From NCBI RefSeq assembly GCF_001586255.1, contig NZ_CP014544.1:62001-126000 (forward strand): 64,000 bases of DNA, read 5' to 3'. The position numbers and the translations under genes are program-made. Within the stretch, counting starts at the first letter, position 1. Each line of letters opens with the position of its first letter. The DNA comes from Zhongshania aliphaticivorans. GTDB taxonomy: Bacteria > Pseudomonadota > Gammaproteobacteria > Pseudomonadales > Spongiibacteraceae. This document shows positions 17,774 to 25,481 of the stretch, in pieces. The notes beneath the pieces are model-generated. The model had not been told where the DNA came from. It searched no databases and saw nothing but the letters and a program-made list of their open reading frames with translations.

Positions 17774-19338
17774 AGTCCTTGGTATTGCTCGTAAAAGCGG
17801 GCGAGGTATTCGTCAAAATCCTCACCGGCCTGCTCAGCCTCGATCTTGGCTTGGGCCGCAAAAGACGCTTCTTGTAGGCGTTTGAAACGGGCGACCTCCG
17901 CTGAGCGTAAACCGCGTTCGCGAAAATCCTTGGCATGGAGCTGAGACTGGGCCATGGCATAGTGATAATACGATTCTACGCCGCCTTCCAGCTCCGCTAC
18001 TATCTGGGCCGAGGGCGTCAGTGTCGCGTCGCGGACTTTCGCTAGTTGCTGAGCACAGCTGGCGCTGTAGTCTGAGCTGCGGTGGGCGGTGTCTAATTGC
18101 GCGGCAATTTTATTGATGCCGCCGATCAGCTCCTCGGCCCAATCTTTAAGGGCGCGGGGCTGGCCGTGTTGCTTCAATTGCAGGCCAGGTTCCCGGCCAC
18201 GGTTGACCACGTCTAATAGATTTGCGCTGATTTCGGCGTTGTTATCGTCGTCGCAGGGCGGGCTGTCTTGATATAAGCAGAACAACAAAAAGGCGTCGAT
18301 AAAGCGAATTTGCTCCGCGTTTATGCCCAGTGGCAGCATGGGGTTGACGTCTAAACAGCGCACTTCAATATATTCCACCCCAGCGCGGCGCAGCGCACCT
18401 ATTGGGATTTCGCCACTTTGGGTGACGCGTTTGGGGCGAATGGGGCTGTAAAACTCATTTTCTATTTGCAGCAAACCACTGGATAATTGCTCTTCCTTGG
18501 GGATTTTTTCGTAGTCAGGGTGAGATGTGGTAATGCCTTTGCGCAGCGTTTCCACGTAAAAGTCGAGGTGGTTGTAGCAAATGTTGAGGTTTTGCTGGGC
18601 ATCGCTTTGGTAGCCTAAATCGCCCATGCGCAGCGACGTGGCGTGAGGGCCATAAAGGGTGTACTCGCCACAGGCTTCGAGCTGGTGAGGACGACCGTTC
18701 AAAAAACAGCGAGAAACCGCTGGCGCGGCGCCAAACAAATACACCAGTAGCCAAGCGTAGCGGCGGAAATTGCGGATAATGCCGAAATAGCTATTGGTGA
18801 TATAGGTTTCCAGTAGCAATTCGCTGCCATCGGCGGCGTGCAGCTCAGCCCATAGTGATTTAGGTAGCGAGAAATTATAATGAATGCCCGCAATGGTCTG
18901 CATTTTACGACCGTAGCGGTGGCCTAAGCCCAAGCGATAGCGGGTTTTCATGGTAGCGGTATTGCTGCTGCCGTAGCGGGCCACGGGAATTGCTTCGTCG
19001 CCTTTGCCTAAACGACAGGGCATGCTGGCATTCCAGATGATTTCGTCCTTGAGTTCACTATTGGCAAAACGATGAATGGCGTCTAGCTCGGCAAGTGTTT
19101 CGTCAATGGAGGCGCTGACGGGCGTGATAAACTCGAGCAGGGCTTCAGAGAAGTCGGTGGTAATAGAGGGGTGACAAAGCGCGGAACCAAACGCGGCGGG
19201 GTGATCGGTTTGCGCCAGCATGCCCGCTGGGTCGGCGCGTAAGCTTTCCTTCTCGATGCCGCGCATGATTTGGCGCAGCAGATGCTGCCGTGGTTCTTCT
19301 GCAAAAAAAGCCAGTCTTTGTTCTATCGATGCGGCCAA
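17770..19338 (-). CDS. gshA: Glutamate-cysteine ligase
   Basis: 522 residues, the usual size for gammaproteobacterial GshA, which joins glutamate and cysteine in the first step of glutathione synthesis. Recognisable blocks are RGIEKESLRADPAGML near the N-terminus (substrate and metal binding), HPSITTDFSEALLEFITPV, IHYNFSLPKSLW, and YIEVRCLDVNPMLPLGI. It heads an operon with acpH. The glutathione-related peroxiredoxin at 34.8 kb and Dyp peroxidase next door are other oxidative-stress genes in the window. Confidence 0.95.
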   Translation of the reverse strand: MAASIEQRLAFFAEEPRQHLLRQIMRGIEKESLRADPAGMLAQTDHPAAFGSALCHPSITTDFSEALLEFITPVSASIDETLAELDAIHRFANSELKDEIIWNASMPCRLGKGDEAIPVARYGSSNTATMKTRYRLGLGHRYGRKMQTIAGIHYNFSLPKSLWAELHAADGSELLLETYITNSYFGIIRNFRRYAWLLVYLFGAAPAVSRCFLNGRPHQLEACGEYTLYGPHATSLRMGDLGYQSDAQQNLNICYNHLDFYVETLRKGITTSHPDYEKIPKEEQLSSGLLQIENEFYSPIRPKRVTQSGEIPIGALRRAGVEYIEVRCLDVNPMLPLGINAEQIRFIDAFLLFCLYQDSPPCDDDNNAEISANLLDVVNRGREPGLQLKQHGQPRALKDWAEELIGGINKIAAQLDTAHRSSDYSASCAQQLAKVRDATLTPSAQIVAELEGGVESYYHYAMAQSQLHAKDFRERGLRSAEVARFKRLQEASFAAQAKIEAEQAGEDFDEYLARFYEQYQGL

Positions 19339-19471
19339 AATGGCATCCTCTGCGGAGCATAAAAAGGCCGCTCAGTGTAAATCCGCGTTAAGCTACTAAC
19401 AAGCATTGTTGATGACGTGATTGTCATGTTCATAAATACAGATAAAACGATAAATGATAGGGGAGATAGGC

Positions 19472-20371
19472 ATGGCCGAAGCGCAGGCGGGAATTTTTGT
19501 TGAGGGCACGCTCTCGCATTTCTTCTTGGAGTACCAACTTATTGAGGGCGTCACCGAGGCGCAGCTGAGATCGACACTGGCTAGCGCCATTGCGTTGCCG
19601 GTGAGCGCCGAGCTTAATTGCGTGTGGGCGTTTGGCGCGGATTGCTGGCGGCGGCTTGCCCCTGCCGGGGTGCCGGAGGCCCTTAAGTCCTTTAGCCCTA
19701 TTGGCGAGGGTCGGCGAATTGCACCTGCTACCCAGCACAGTATTTTACTCTGGGTGCATGGCAATAATCACAGTGCAAATTTCGATGCGGCGATGGCAGC
19801 GACTGCGGCATTGGCGGCGGTGGCGACGTTAAGCCTTGAGAAAATTGGTTTTCTATACAAAGACTCCCGGGACTTATCGGGCTTTATTGATGGTACTGAA
19901 AACCCCAAGGGGCGGGGTCAACAACAGGTTGCGCTGATTCCTGATGGCGAGCTGGGCGCGGGCGGCAGCTTTGTAATGAGCCAGCAGTGGATACACAATT
20001 TGGCGGGATTCCACGCGCTTAGTCAGCACCAGCAAGAAGCGGTAATTGGCCGCACCAAACCAGACAGTATCGAGCTGGATGACGAGCGTATGCCAGAAAA
20101 TTCCCATGTTAGTCGCAGTGATGTAAAAATAAATGGCGAGGCACAAAAATTATATCGGCGCAGTGTGCCCTATGGTGGGGTGCAACAGCATGGCTTGTAT
20201 TTTCTGGCATTTAGCCGCGATATTCAGCGATTTGATCGTATATTAGCCAGTATGTTTGGCTGTAGCGGTGACGGAATACACGATCGCTTAACCGATTTCT
20301 CGACCCCAGTGAGCGGAAGTTATTGGTTTGCACCCTCTCGTGCTGAACTTTCTGCAATAGGCCCCCTCTAA
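19472..20371 (+). CDS. Dyp-type peroxidase (YfeX-like)
   Basis: 299-residue heme peroxidase of the class B DyP family. The signature GFIDGTENPKG (near residue 137, with the catalytic distal Asp) and the proximal-heme His region ENSHVSRSD are visible. DyPs oxidise phenolics, dyes or porphyrin compounds with hydrogen peroxide. No signal peptide or Tat motif, so it is cytoplasmic. An upstream ATG at 19454 is in frame, but AGGGGAGA immediately before the ATG at 19472 selects the shorter start. Followed by a strong terminator. Confidence 0.9.
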   Translation: MAEAQAGIFVEGTLSHFFLEYQLIEGVTEAQLRSTLASAIALPVSAELNCVWAFGADCWRRLAPAGVPEALKSFSPIGEGRRIAPATQHSILLWVHGNNHSANFDAAMAATAALAAVATLSLEKIGFLYKDSRDLSGFIDGTENPKGRGQQQVALIPDGELGAGGSFVMSQQWIHNLAGFHALSQHQQEAVIGRTKPDSIELDDERMPENSHVSRSDVKINGEAQKLYRRSVPYGGVQQHGLYFLAFSRDIQRFDRILASMFGCSGDGIHDRLTDFSTPVSGSYWFAPSRAELSAIGPL

Positions 20372-20402
20372 TCATTTGAAGTCTCCTACTCTAGGTATAT
20401 TT

Positions 20403-20430
20403 GAGCGCTCATATGAGCGCTCTTTTTTTT
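20403..20430 (+). terminator. Rho-independent terminator after Dyp peroxidase
   Basis: Perfect 8 bp inverted repeat GAGCGCTC (20403-20410) and GAGCGCTC (20415-20422) around ATAT, followed by eight T (20423-20430). It lies 31 bp after the peroxidase stop. Confidence 0.92.
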
Positions 20431-20448
20431 GCCTTAAGAAACGCGGGA

Positions 20449-20603
20449 CGGGAGATGGGAGACGCTTATATTCGCTGGCGCTCACTGCCGTAAGACGGAA
20501 GTCGGGGGCCGGATGACTGACGCTTAAGGACATTTCTTGTCGCTCTGAGGTCGTCGCTTCGGACACCCAACCCAGCTTTTGCGTCTTCGGTCTCCCGGCA
20601 AGC
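20449..20603. repeat. Dispersed GTCTCCC repeat element, copy 1
   Basis: Part of a roughly 310 bp spacer without a credible gene. It contains on the minus strand the 18-mer AGCGTCTCCCATCTCCCG (plus 20449-20466) and on the plus strand a second unit at 20579-20603 (TTGCGTCTTCGGTCTCCCG and onward). Both units recur at 41.2 kb, and the 18-mer also at 33.6 kb. The two units face each other, as in a small inverted-repeat element. Confidence 0.65.
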
Positions 20604-20681
20604 ATTCAGCGCTTTACACCTGTCCATTTGCTTGGCATTGTCAGGCTCATAAAAGTAATCATGTAAAACATGGAGACAATA

Positions 20682-22787
20682 ATGAGTAATGCCCCGGCTA
20701 TTCCCGCACTGAAATCAGTCGCTCTTTTGTGTTTCTCGTCACTATTCTTGGCGTGCGCTAAAGCCCCGCCACCGGAGGACGCGCCCGCTGAGGCAAGGGC
20801 GGTCGAGTGGACGAAACACGGCGGCGGTGATGCCGAGCAGCGATTTTCGCCCTTGGCGCAAATTAGCCCAGATAATATTTCACAACTGGGTTTAGCTTGG
20901 GCATTCGACTTGGGCGTGAGCCGCGGCATTGAGGCCACGCCGCTGGTGGTTGACGGTGTTATTTACGTCACCGCCACGTGGAATAAGGTATCAGCGCTCG
21001 ACGCCAAAACGGGCGCACTGCGCTGGCAATACGACCCCAAGGTTGATCGCAGCAAGGCCGCCGATTTGTGCTGTGACGCGGTAAATCGCGGGGTGGCCTA
21101 CGCCGATGGCAAAATTATTACCGGCACCATCGACGGCCGTTTGCTGGCCCTCGACGCTAAAACCGGCGTCAAACTCTGGGATACCATTACCGTTGATCAG
21201 AGCCAGCCTTACACCATTACTGGAGCGCCCCGCATTGTTAGGGACAAAGTCTTTATTGGTAATGGCGGCGCGGAGTACGGTGTTCGTGGTTATGTCTCGG
21301 CTTACGATATAAACACCGGCGCGCTGTTGTGGCGCTTCTACACCGTGCCGGGTAATCCCGCGGATGGTGCTGAAAGCCCGGCCATGGCCAAGGCCGCAGA
21401 AACCTGGAAAGGTGAATGGTGGAAATTTGGCGGTGGTGGCACGGTTTGGGATTCCATGGCCTACGACCCCGAGTTAGATCTGCTCTATATTGGCGTGGGC
21501 AATGGCTCGCCATGGAACCAGAGCATTCGCAGCCCGGGTGGTGGCGATAATCTCTACCTCTCCTCCATTGTGGCGCTGCGACCCGACACGGGCGAATATG
21601 TTTGGCACTACCAAACCACGCCGGGTGAGACTTGGGATTACACGGCCACCCAGCACATGATCCTGGCCGACGTAAATATTGACGGCAAAGCCCGCAAGGT
21701 CATTATGCAGGCGCCTAAAAATGGCTTTTTCTATGTGATTGATCGCGTCAGCGGCGAGCTGTTGTCAGCGAAAAACTATGTGCCGATCAACTGGGCAACA
21801 CACGTCGACCTCGAAACTGGGCGCCCTGTTGAGATTCCCGAGGCGCGCTGGGGTGGCAAAGCACCCTATATGCAATTACCTGGGCCGTTTGGCGGCCATA
21901 ACTGGCATCCCATGTCGTTTAGCCCCGATTCTGGCTTGGTCTATATTCCCGCCATGGAAACGCCCTATGTTTATGCCCAAGATGAAAACTTCAGCTTTAA
22001 CAGCAAGGGCTGGAATACTGGCGCAGACAGTGCCATGGGTTCACTGCCGACCGATATCGCCCAATTTAAGGCGGTTAAAGCAGCAGTAAAAGGCCGCTTG
22101 TTGGCGTGGGACCCGGTGAAACAGCAGCCCGCGTGGCAGGTGGAGCACAATAGTCCATGGAATGGTGGCGTATTGTCGACTGCGGGCGGCTTGGTGTTTC
22201 AAGGCAACGCCGACGCCAAGCTGGTGGCGTATCGGGCCGACAACGGGGAGCGACTATGGGATTTCTTTGCGCAAACCGGCATTGTTGCGCCACCCATCAG
22301 CTATGAATTGGATGGCGAGCAGTATATAGCGGTTGCCTCGGGCTGGGGTGGTACGTTTGCCTTGGTATACGGCGGCTTGTTTCCGGCTGAAAGCGACGCT
22401 GGCGTGGGGCGCTTAATGGTATTTAAGTTGGGCGGTAAAGCGAGCCTTCCCGCGATTTCGGATAAGGTGACTGCGCGACCAGCACCGCCAGAGTCAACGG
22501 CAGACGCGAAAACCATTGCCAGAGGAAAGGTACTCTACGACAGCAATTGCGTGGTGTGTCACGGTGATCATGTCATATCTAGCGGCCTAATCCCGGATTT
22601 GCGCTGGTCGCCGCTACTCGCGACTGATGCCGCCATTCAAGCCGTTGTTATCGATGGCTTATTAAGTTCGCGCGGTATGCCATCGTTTAACGGCGTGCTG
22701 ACGAAGTCAGATGCGCAGGCATTGCGCAGTTACATTATTCATGCCGCCCATGAAGGCTTAGAGGCAAAATTAGATATCGGTAAATAA
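20682..22787 (+). CDS. PQQ-dependent alcohol dehydrogenase with cytochrome c domain (quinohemoprotein)
   Basis: 701-residue periplasmic quinohemoprotein alcohol dehydrogenase. The eight-bladed propeller shows the vicinal disulfide pair LCCDAVNRG (Cys130-Cys131) that stacks on PQQ, repeated tryptophan-docking motifs, and a catalytic-Asp region TPGETWDYTATQ (near 318). A C-terminal cytochrome c domain carries CVVCH (623-627). The N-terminus is a signal peptide whose end FLACAK might be a lipobox. I choose the ATG at 20682 because GGAGAC lies just upstream; the frame is open from 20670. Electrons would pass from alcohol via PQQ and heme c to a quinone or azurin-type acceptor. No pqq synthesis genes are nearby. 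Confidence 0.92.
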   Translation: MSNAPAIPALKSVALLCFSSLFLACAKAPPPEDAPAEARAVEWTKHGGGDAEQRFSPLAQISPDNISQLGLAWAFDLGVSRGIEATPLVVDGVIYVTATWNKVSALDAKTGALRWQYDPKVDRSKAADLCCDAVNRGVAYADGKIITGTIDGRLLALDAKTGVKLWDTITVDQSQPYTITGAPRIVRDKVFIGNGGAEYGVRGYVSAYDINTGALLWRFYTVPGNPADGAESPAMAKAAETWKGEWWKFGGGGTVWDSMAYDPELDLLYIGVGNGSPWNQSIRSPGGGDNLYLSSIVALRPDTGEYVWHYQTTPGETWDYTATQHMILADVNIDGKARKVIMQAPKNGFFYVIDRVSGELLSAKNYVPINWATHVDLETGRPVEIPEARWGGKAPYMQLPGPFGGHNWHPMSFSPDSGLVYIPAMETPYVYAQDENFSFNSKGWNTGADSAMGSLPTDIAQFKAVKAAVKGRLLAWDPVKQQPAWQVEHNSPWNGGVLSTAGGLVFQGNADAKLVAYRADNGERLWDFFAQTGIVAPPISYELDGEQYIAVASGWGGTFALVYGGLFPAESDAGVGRLMVFKLGGKASLPAISDKVTARPAPPESTADAKTIARGKVLYDSNCVVCHGDHVISSGLIPDLRWSPLLATDAAIQAVVIDGLLSSRGMPSFNGVLTKSDAQALRSYIIHAAHEGLEAKLDIGK

Positions 22788-22804
22788 GACACACCCTCAT
22801 GCGT

Positions 22805-22844
22805 CTCGGGTAGCGAGCTTGAATTATTCAGTGAGCTGCCCGAG
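22805..22844. other. Hairpin downstream of the alcohol dehydrogenase gene
   Basis: CTCGGGTAGC (22805-22814) pairs with GCTGCCCGAG (22835-22844), with one G-T pair, around a 20-base loop. There is no T run after it, so it may be an RNA-stabilising or attenuator structure rather than a full terminator. Confidence 0.45.
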
Positions 22845-22943
22845 CGCGCATTGTCAGGCGCTGGCTATTTGCCAATACTGAACTAAGCTCATGGTGCACA
22901 GTCAAAGCCTGTGTTCGTTTCCTCAATAGACAATAGAGAAATT

Positions 22944-23165
22944 ATGAAACAGCTTCTGATAGGAACTACAATCGCAGCATTCGCCACTTTACTCATGGCT
23001 TGCTCCGACGACAAAGCCACTACCGCACCTGCTGCCGAGAAAGGCTCTACTGCGATAAGTATCGACACCGGCGAAGGCTCCTTTGGTTATAAAAGCGATA
23101 GCGACGGCGAAAATACCTCGCTGACCGTTGATGCAGACGGCGGCGACGGCAAAGGCAAAAAATAG
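22944..23165 (+). CDS. Small acidic lipoprotein
   Basis: 73 residues. The ATG at 22944 starts a lipoprotein signal MKQLLIGTTIAAFATLLMAC with lipobox LMAC; the longer frame from 22911 lacks a ribosome site and blurs the signal. The mature part of about 54 residues is Asp/Gly/Ser/Thr-rich (GEGSFGYKSDSDGENTS, then VDADGGDGKGKK) and so acidic and probably disordered, with a basic tail. I do not recognise a family. It follows the alcohol dehydrogenase and ends before a terminator. Confidence 0.65.
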   Translation: MKQLLIGTTIAAFATLLMACSDDKATTAPAAEKGSTAISIDTGEGSFGYKSDSDGENTSLTVDADGGDGKGKK

Positions 23166-23186
23166 CTTTTTTGCTAATTAGCCGAA

Positions 23187-23220
23187 AAAGGGCAGATCAT
23201 GTGAAGGTGATCTGCCCTTT
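23187..23220. terminator. Bidirectional intrinsic terminator
   Basis: Inverted repeat AAAGGGCAGATCA / TGATCTGCCCTTT (13 bp arms, 8-base loop) between the convergent lipoprotein gene and the LRR-kinase gene. The A and T ends allow termination in both directions. Confidence 0.88.
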
Positions 23221-23241
23221 ATTGTTTCCGATATTCAAGGT

Positions 23242-24450
23242 TTAGATCGCCGCCACACTTTTTACGGCGCAGAGGCTCTGGAGGTCATCAATAAAATGGC
23301 CGAGGGCGCGACGCTCTATGGCGCGTATTTTTTCTTGCTGCGCCTTACTTAGCATGTGATACATCGATGCGGCGCCGAAATCGCCAAACAGAATATTGGC
23401 GGCTTCGTCGAACAAGGTGTTGTGAGCGTATAGATCGCCATGACAAACTTGTTGGGCATGCAAATGCTCAAATACCGCGGTTATCTGCGCAGTTATTTTA
23501 CTGACTTGCGCTGTTGATAATGAAAAATTCGCAGGGAAGGTGTCGCGGGTGCAGCTGCTTAAGCTTGGCGGCAGACCCAGGTTTTTATAGTTAGGCGGTA
23601 TTAAGCTCATGATCAATGCGAGGCAGTCGGCTTCGTTCACCTGCGCTAGCGATTTCACTAAATTAGGGTGGTCGCCCACTTTTAAGCAGGCGCGCAACTC
23701 ATCGCGAGGGTAGCCATCACTGGTAACCTGGCCTTTAAATACTTTTACGGCGACCTCGTGAGGAAAATCTTGTTGCGGAGCATTCCACGTCGCCCTTGAG
23801 ATTACTCCTGATGCACCTTGTCCCAGCACGCGGTGTAGGGTGTAACTTGACGATGCAACGAATGGCACTGATGGGCCGTCACTGTCTGCCGTGCTAAAGG
23901 GATTGCCAGCAAAGGCCAGCCACGCGAGTTTTGGTAGGTCGAGTATGTGCTCGGGACATTGCTTGAGCTGATTTGCAGAAATACGCAGCAACTCAAGATG
24001 AGTGCAGTGGGCCAAACTCAGCGGTAGCTGTTGCAGACGATTACCCGCCACTAGCAGTTTTTGAAGTTGTGAGCGCTGGCCTATTGCATCGGGTAAAGCG
24101 TCTAGGCGATTGTCGGTAAGTGTTAACCAGCGTAATTTTGGTGGTAGTGCACTGCCGCAAATCTGCGTTATTTGATTGGATTTAAAGCCGATCATTTCTA
24201 AGTTCTCACACTGACCTAGCACCTCGGGCAGTGAGCGAAAACGATTGTTTGAAGCAAAAATAATTTTCAGTTTTTTAAGCTGACTGAGCTCGTCGGGTAA
24301 ACTGCATAATTGATTATTAGACACATCCAGTATTTCGAGACTGTCGGCGAGACTGAGTATTTCAGCGGGCAAGGATGTCAGATTTGCCGAGATCTGTAGG
24401 CGTTTTACGCCGACCAGTTCACCCGATTTAAGCTGCGCGAGGGTATGCAA
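23242..24450 (-). CDS. Leucine-rich repeat protein kinase
   Basis: 402 residues. Residues about 15-185 are seven or so LRR units of the ROCO/bacterial type (for example ILDVSNNQLCSLPDELSQL and WLTLTDNRLDALPDAIGQ). Residues 200-400 are a eukaryote-like kinase fold: glycine loop LGQGASGVI, catalytic lysine in VAVKVFKG, catalytic loop HGDLYAHNTLFD (HGD in place of HRD, with the metal-binding Asn retained) and FGDFGAAS for DFG. No signal peptide or membrane segment, so it is cytosolic. Known in Pseudomonas and relatives as an LRR-containing kinase family of unknown target. Transcribed alone, between a terminator and a divergent DUF202 gene. Confidence 0.85.
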   Translation of the reverse strand: MHTLAQLKSGELVGVKRLQISANLTSLPAEILSLADSLEILDVSNNQLCSLPDELSQLKKLKIIFASNNRFRSLPEVLGQCENLEMIGFKSNQITQICGSALPPKLRWLTLTDNRLDALPDAIGQRSQLQKLLVAGNRLQQLPLSLAHCTHLELLRISANQLKQCPEHILDLPKLAWLAFAGNPFSTADSDGPSVPFVASSSYTLHRVLGQGASGVISRATWNAPQQDFPHEVAVKVFKGQVTSDGYPRDELRACLKVGDHPNLVKSLAQVNEADCLALIMSLIPPNYKNLGLPPSLSSCTRDTFPANFSLSTAQVSKITAQITAVFEHLHAQQVCHGDLYAHNTLFDEAANILFGDFGAASMYHMLSKAQQEKIRAIERRALGHFIDDLQSLCAVKSVAAI

Positions 24451-24568
24451 AATATAATTCCATGGTGTGTGCTAAATTTAGCGTTTGAAGCCTACTGAAT
24501 ATAGCCGTAAAAGGAAAGAAAGCGGTGCGCCGCTGTCAAACATCGATACCACAATATAAGGGAATATT

Positions 24569-24856
24569 ATGACTGGGAATTCAGATACCCGAGATACACT
24601 GGCGCTTGAGCGGACGCGTATGGCTAATGAACGTACCTTTCTTGCCTATATTCGAACTGGCTTGTCACTTTTGGCTGCGGCGGCGGTTTTGTTTCAGTTC
24701 TTCTCAAAGATTAATTCTTATGTCGCCACGGTGTGGGTCTTGGTCGTTTTAGGTGTGCTGGTGTTGGTGATTGGCTTACTGCGTTTTTACACAGTAAAAG
24801 CAGAACTTAATCGCTATGCCGTGAGTCTGAAAGACTTACAGGCTAGCAATAAGTGA
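24569..24856 (+). CDS. DUF202 (YidH-like) small membrane protein
   Basis: 95 residues with the DUF202 signature LALERTRMANERTFLAYIRT followed by two membrane helices (SLLAAAAVLFQFF and VWVLVVLGVLVLVIGLL). Inner-membrane protein of unknown function. First of three small membrane-protein genes in a row with the Pmp3-like and DUF4112 genes. Confidence 0.86.
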   Translation: MTGNSDTRDTLALERTRMANERTFLAYIRTGLSLLAAAAVLFQFFSKINSYVATVWVLVVLGVLVLVIGLLRFYTVKAELNRYAVSLKDLQASNK

Positions 24857-24948
24857 TATTAGTATCGCCTTAGCAATTCATCGTTATTTATCTGTGCTAT
24901 CTTGAAAAGCACAGCGTCGCATTAGCAAAATAAAGAGGATATAGAATT

Positions 24949-25107
24949 ATGGATATTGTTCGTATTATTTTTGCAATTTTCTTACCGCCAGTTGGCGTAT
25001 TTTTACAAGTTGGTTTAGGTAAACATTTTTGGATCAATATTATTCTCACGCTATGCGGTTATCTGCCGGGAATTATTCATGCGGTTTATATTATCGCCAA
25101 AAAATAG
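24949..25107 (+). CDS. YqaE/Pmp3-family membrane peptide
   Basis: A 52-codon gene (MDIVRIIFAIFLPPVGVFLQ and onward, ending IIAKK). It matches the YqaE/Pmp3 family of two-helix membrane peptides: helix, the FLPPVGVFLQVGLGKHFWIN turn, then LTLCGYLPGIIHAVYII. These stress-linked proteolipids modulate membrane potential in yeast and plants. AGAGGA lies about 10 bases before the ATG. It sits 92 bp after DUF202 and 4 bp before DUF4112, so it is probably in an operon with the latter. Confidence 0.9.
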   Translation: MDIVRIIFAIFLPPVGVFLQVGLGKHFWINIILTLCGYLPGIIHAVYIIAKK

Positions 25108-25111
25108 ATAA

Positions 25112-25471
25112 ATGACCGACACTGAAACCGAACGGCGACTGCGACGCAGTCGTCAGCTCGCAATCTTGCTTGATGGCGCTTGGGGCATTCCCTATACCCC
25201 TTGGCGCTTTGGTTTAGATGCGTTGCTTGGGCTGTTGCCGGTGGCCGGGGATTTGTTTAGCGCCCTCCTCGGTCTGGGGATTATTGTGCAAGCCAGAAAG
25301 CTCAAGGCACCGCAGTCATTGCAGTTAAAAATGTTGGGCAATATTGCCTTGGATTTTTTATTGGGTAGCGTGCCGATCATCGGTGACATAGCCGATGTCG
25401 CGTTTCGTAAAAACATGCGTAATGTGGCTTTGCTTGAAACGTGGGTGGCAGCAGTTGATGCTGAAAAATAA
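25112..25471 (+). CDS. DUF4112 membrane protein
   Basis: 119 residues of the DUF4112 family: LDGAWGIPYTPWRFGLDALL, then GLLPVAGDLFSALLGLGII and a second hydrophobic hairpin LGSVPIIGDIADVAFRKN. The repeated P-x-x-GD motifs sit in two membrane hairpins. Function unknown. Follows the Pmp3-like gene by 4 bp and ends 10 bp from the convergent trkH. Confidence 0.85.
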   Translation: MTDTETERRLRRSRQLAILLDGAWGIPYTPWRFGLDALLGLLPVAGDLFSALLGLGIIVQARKLKAPQSLQLKMLGNIALDFLLGSVPIIGDIADVAFRKNMRNVALLETWVAAVDAEK

Positions 25472-25481
25472 TACTGATTTT

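Noticed and set aside
20372-20605. Minus-strand ORF of 77 codons downstream of the Dyp peroxidase
   Set aside because: It runs through the terminator and the repeat element; composition is unlike protein and no ribosome site is seen.
20606-20938. Minus-strand ORF of 110 codons over the alcohol dehydrogenase signal-peptide region
   Set aside because: Antisense to a firmly identified gene, with no ribosome site or domain.
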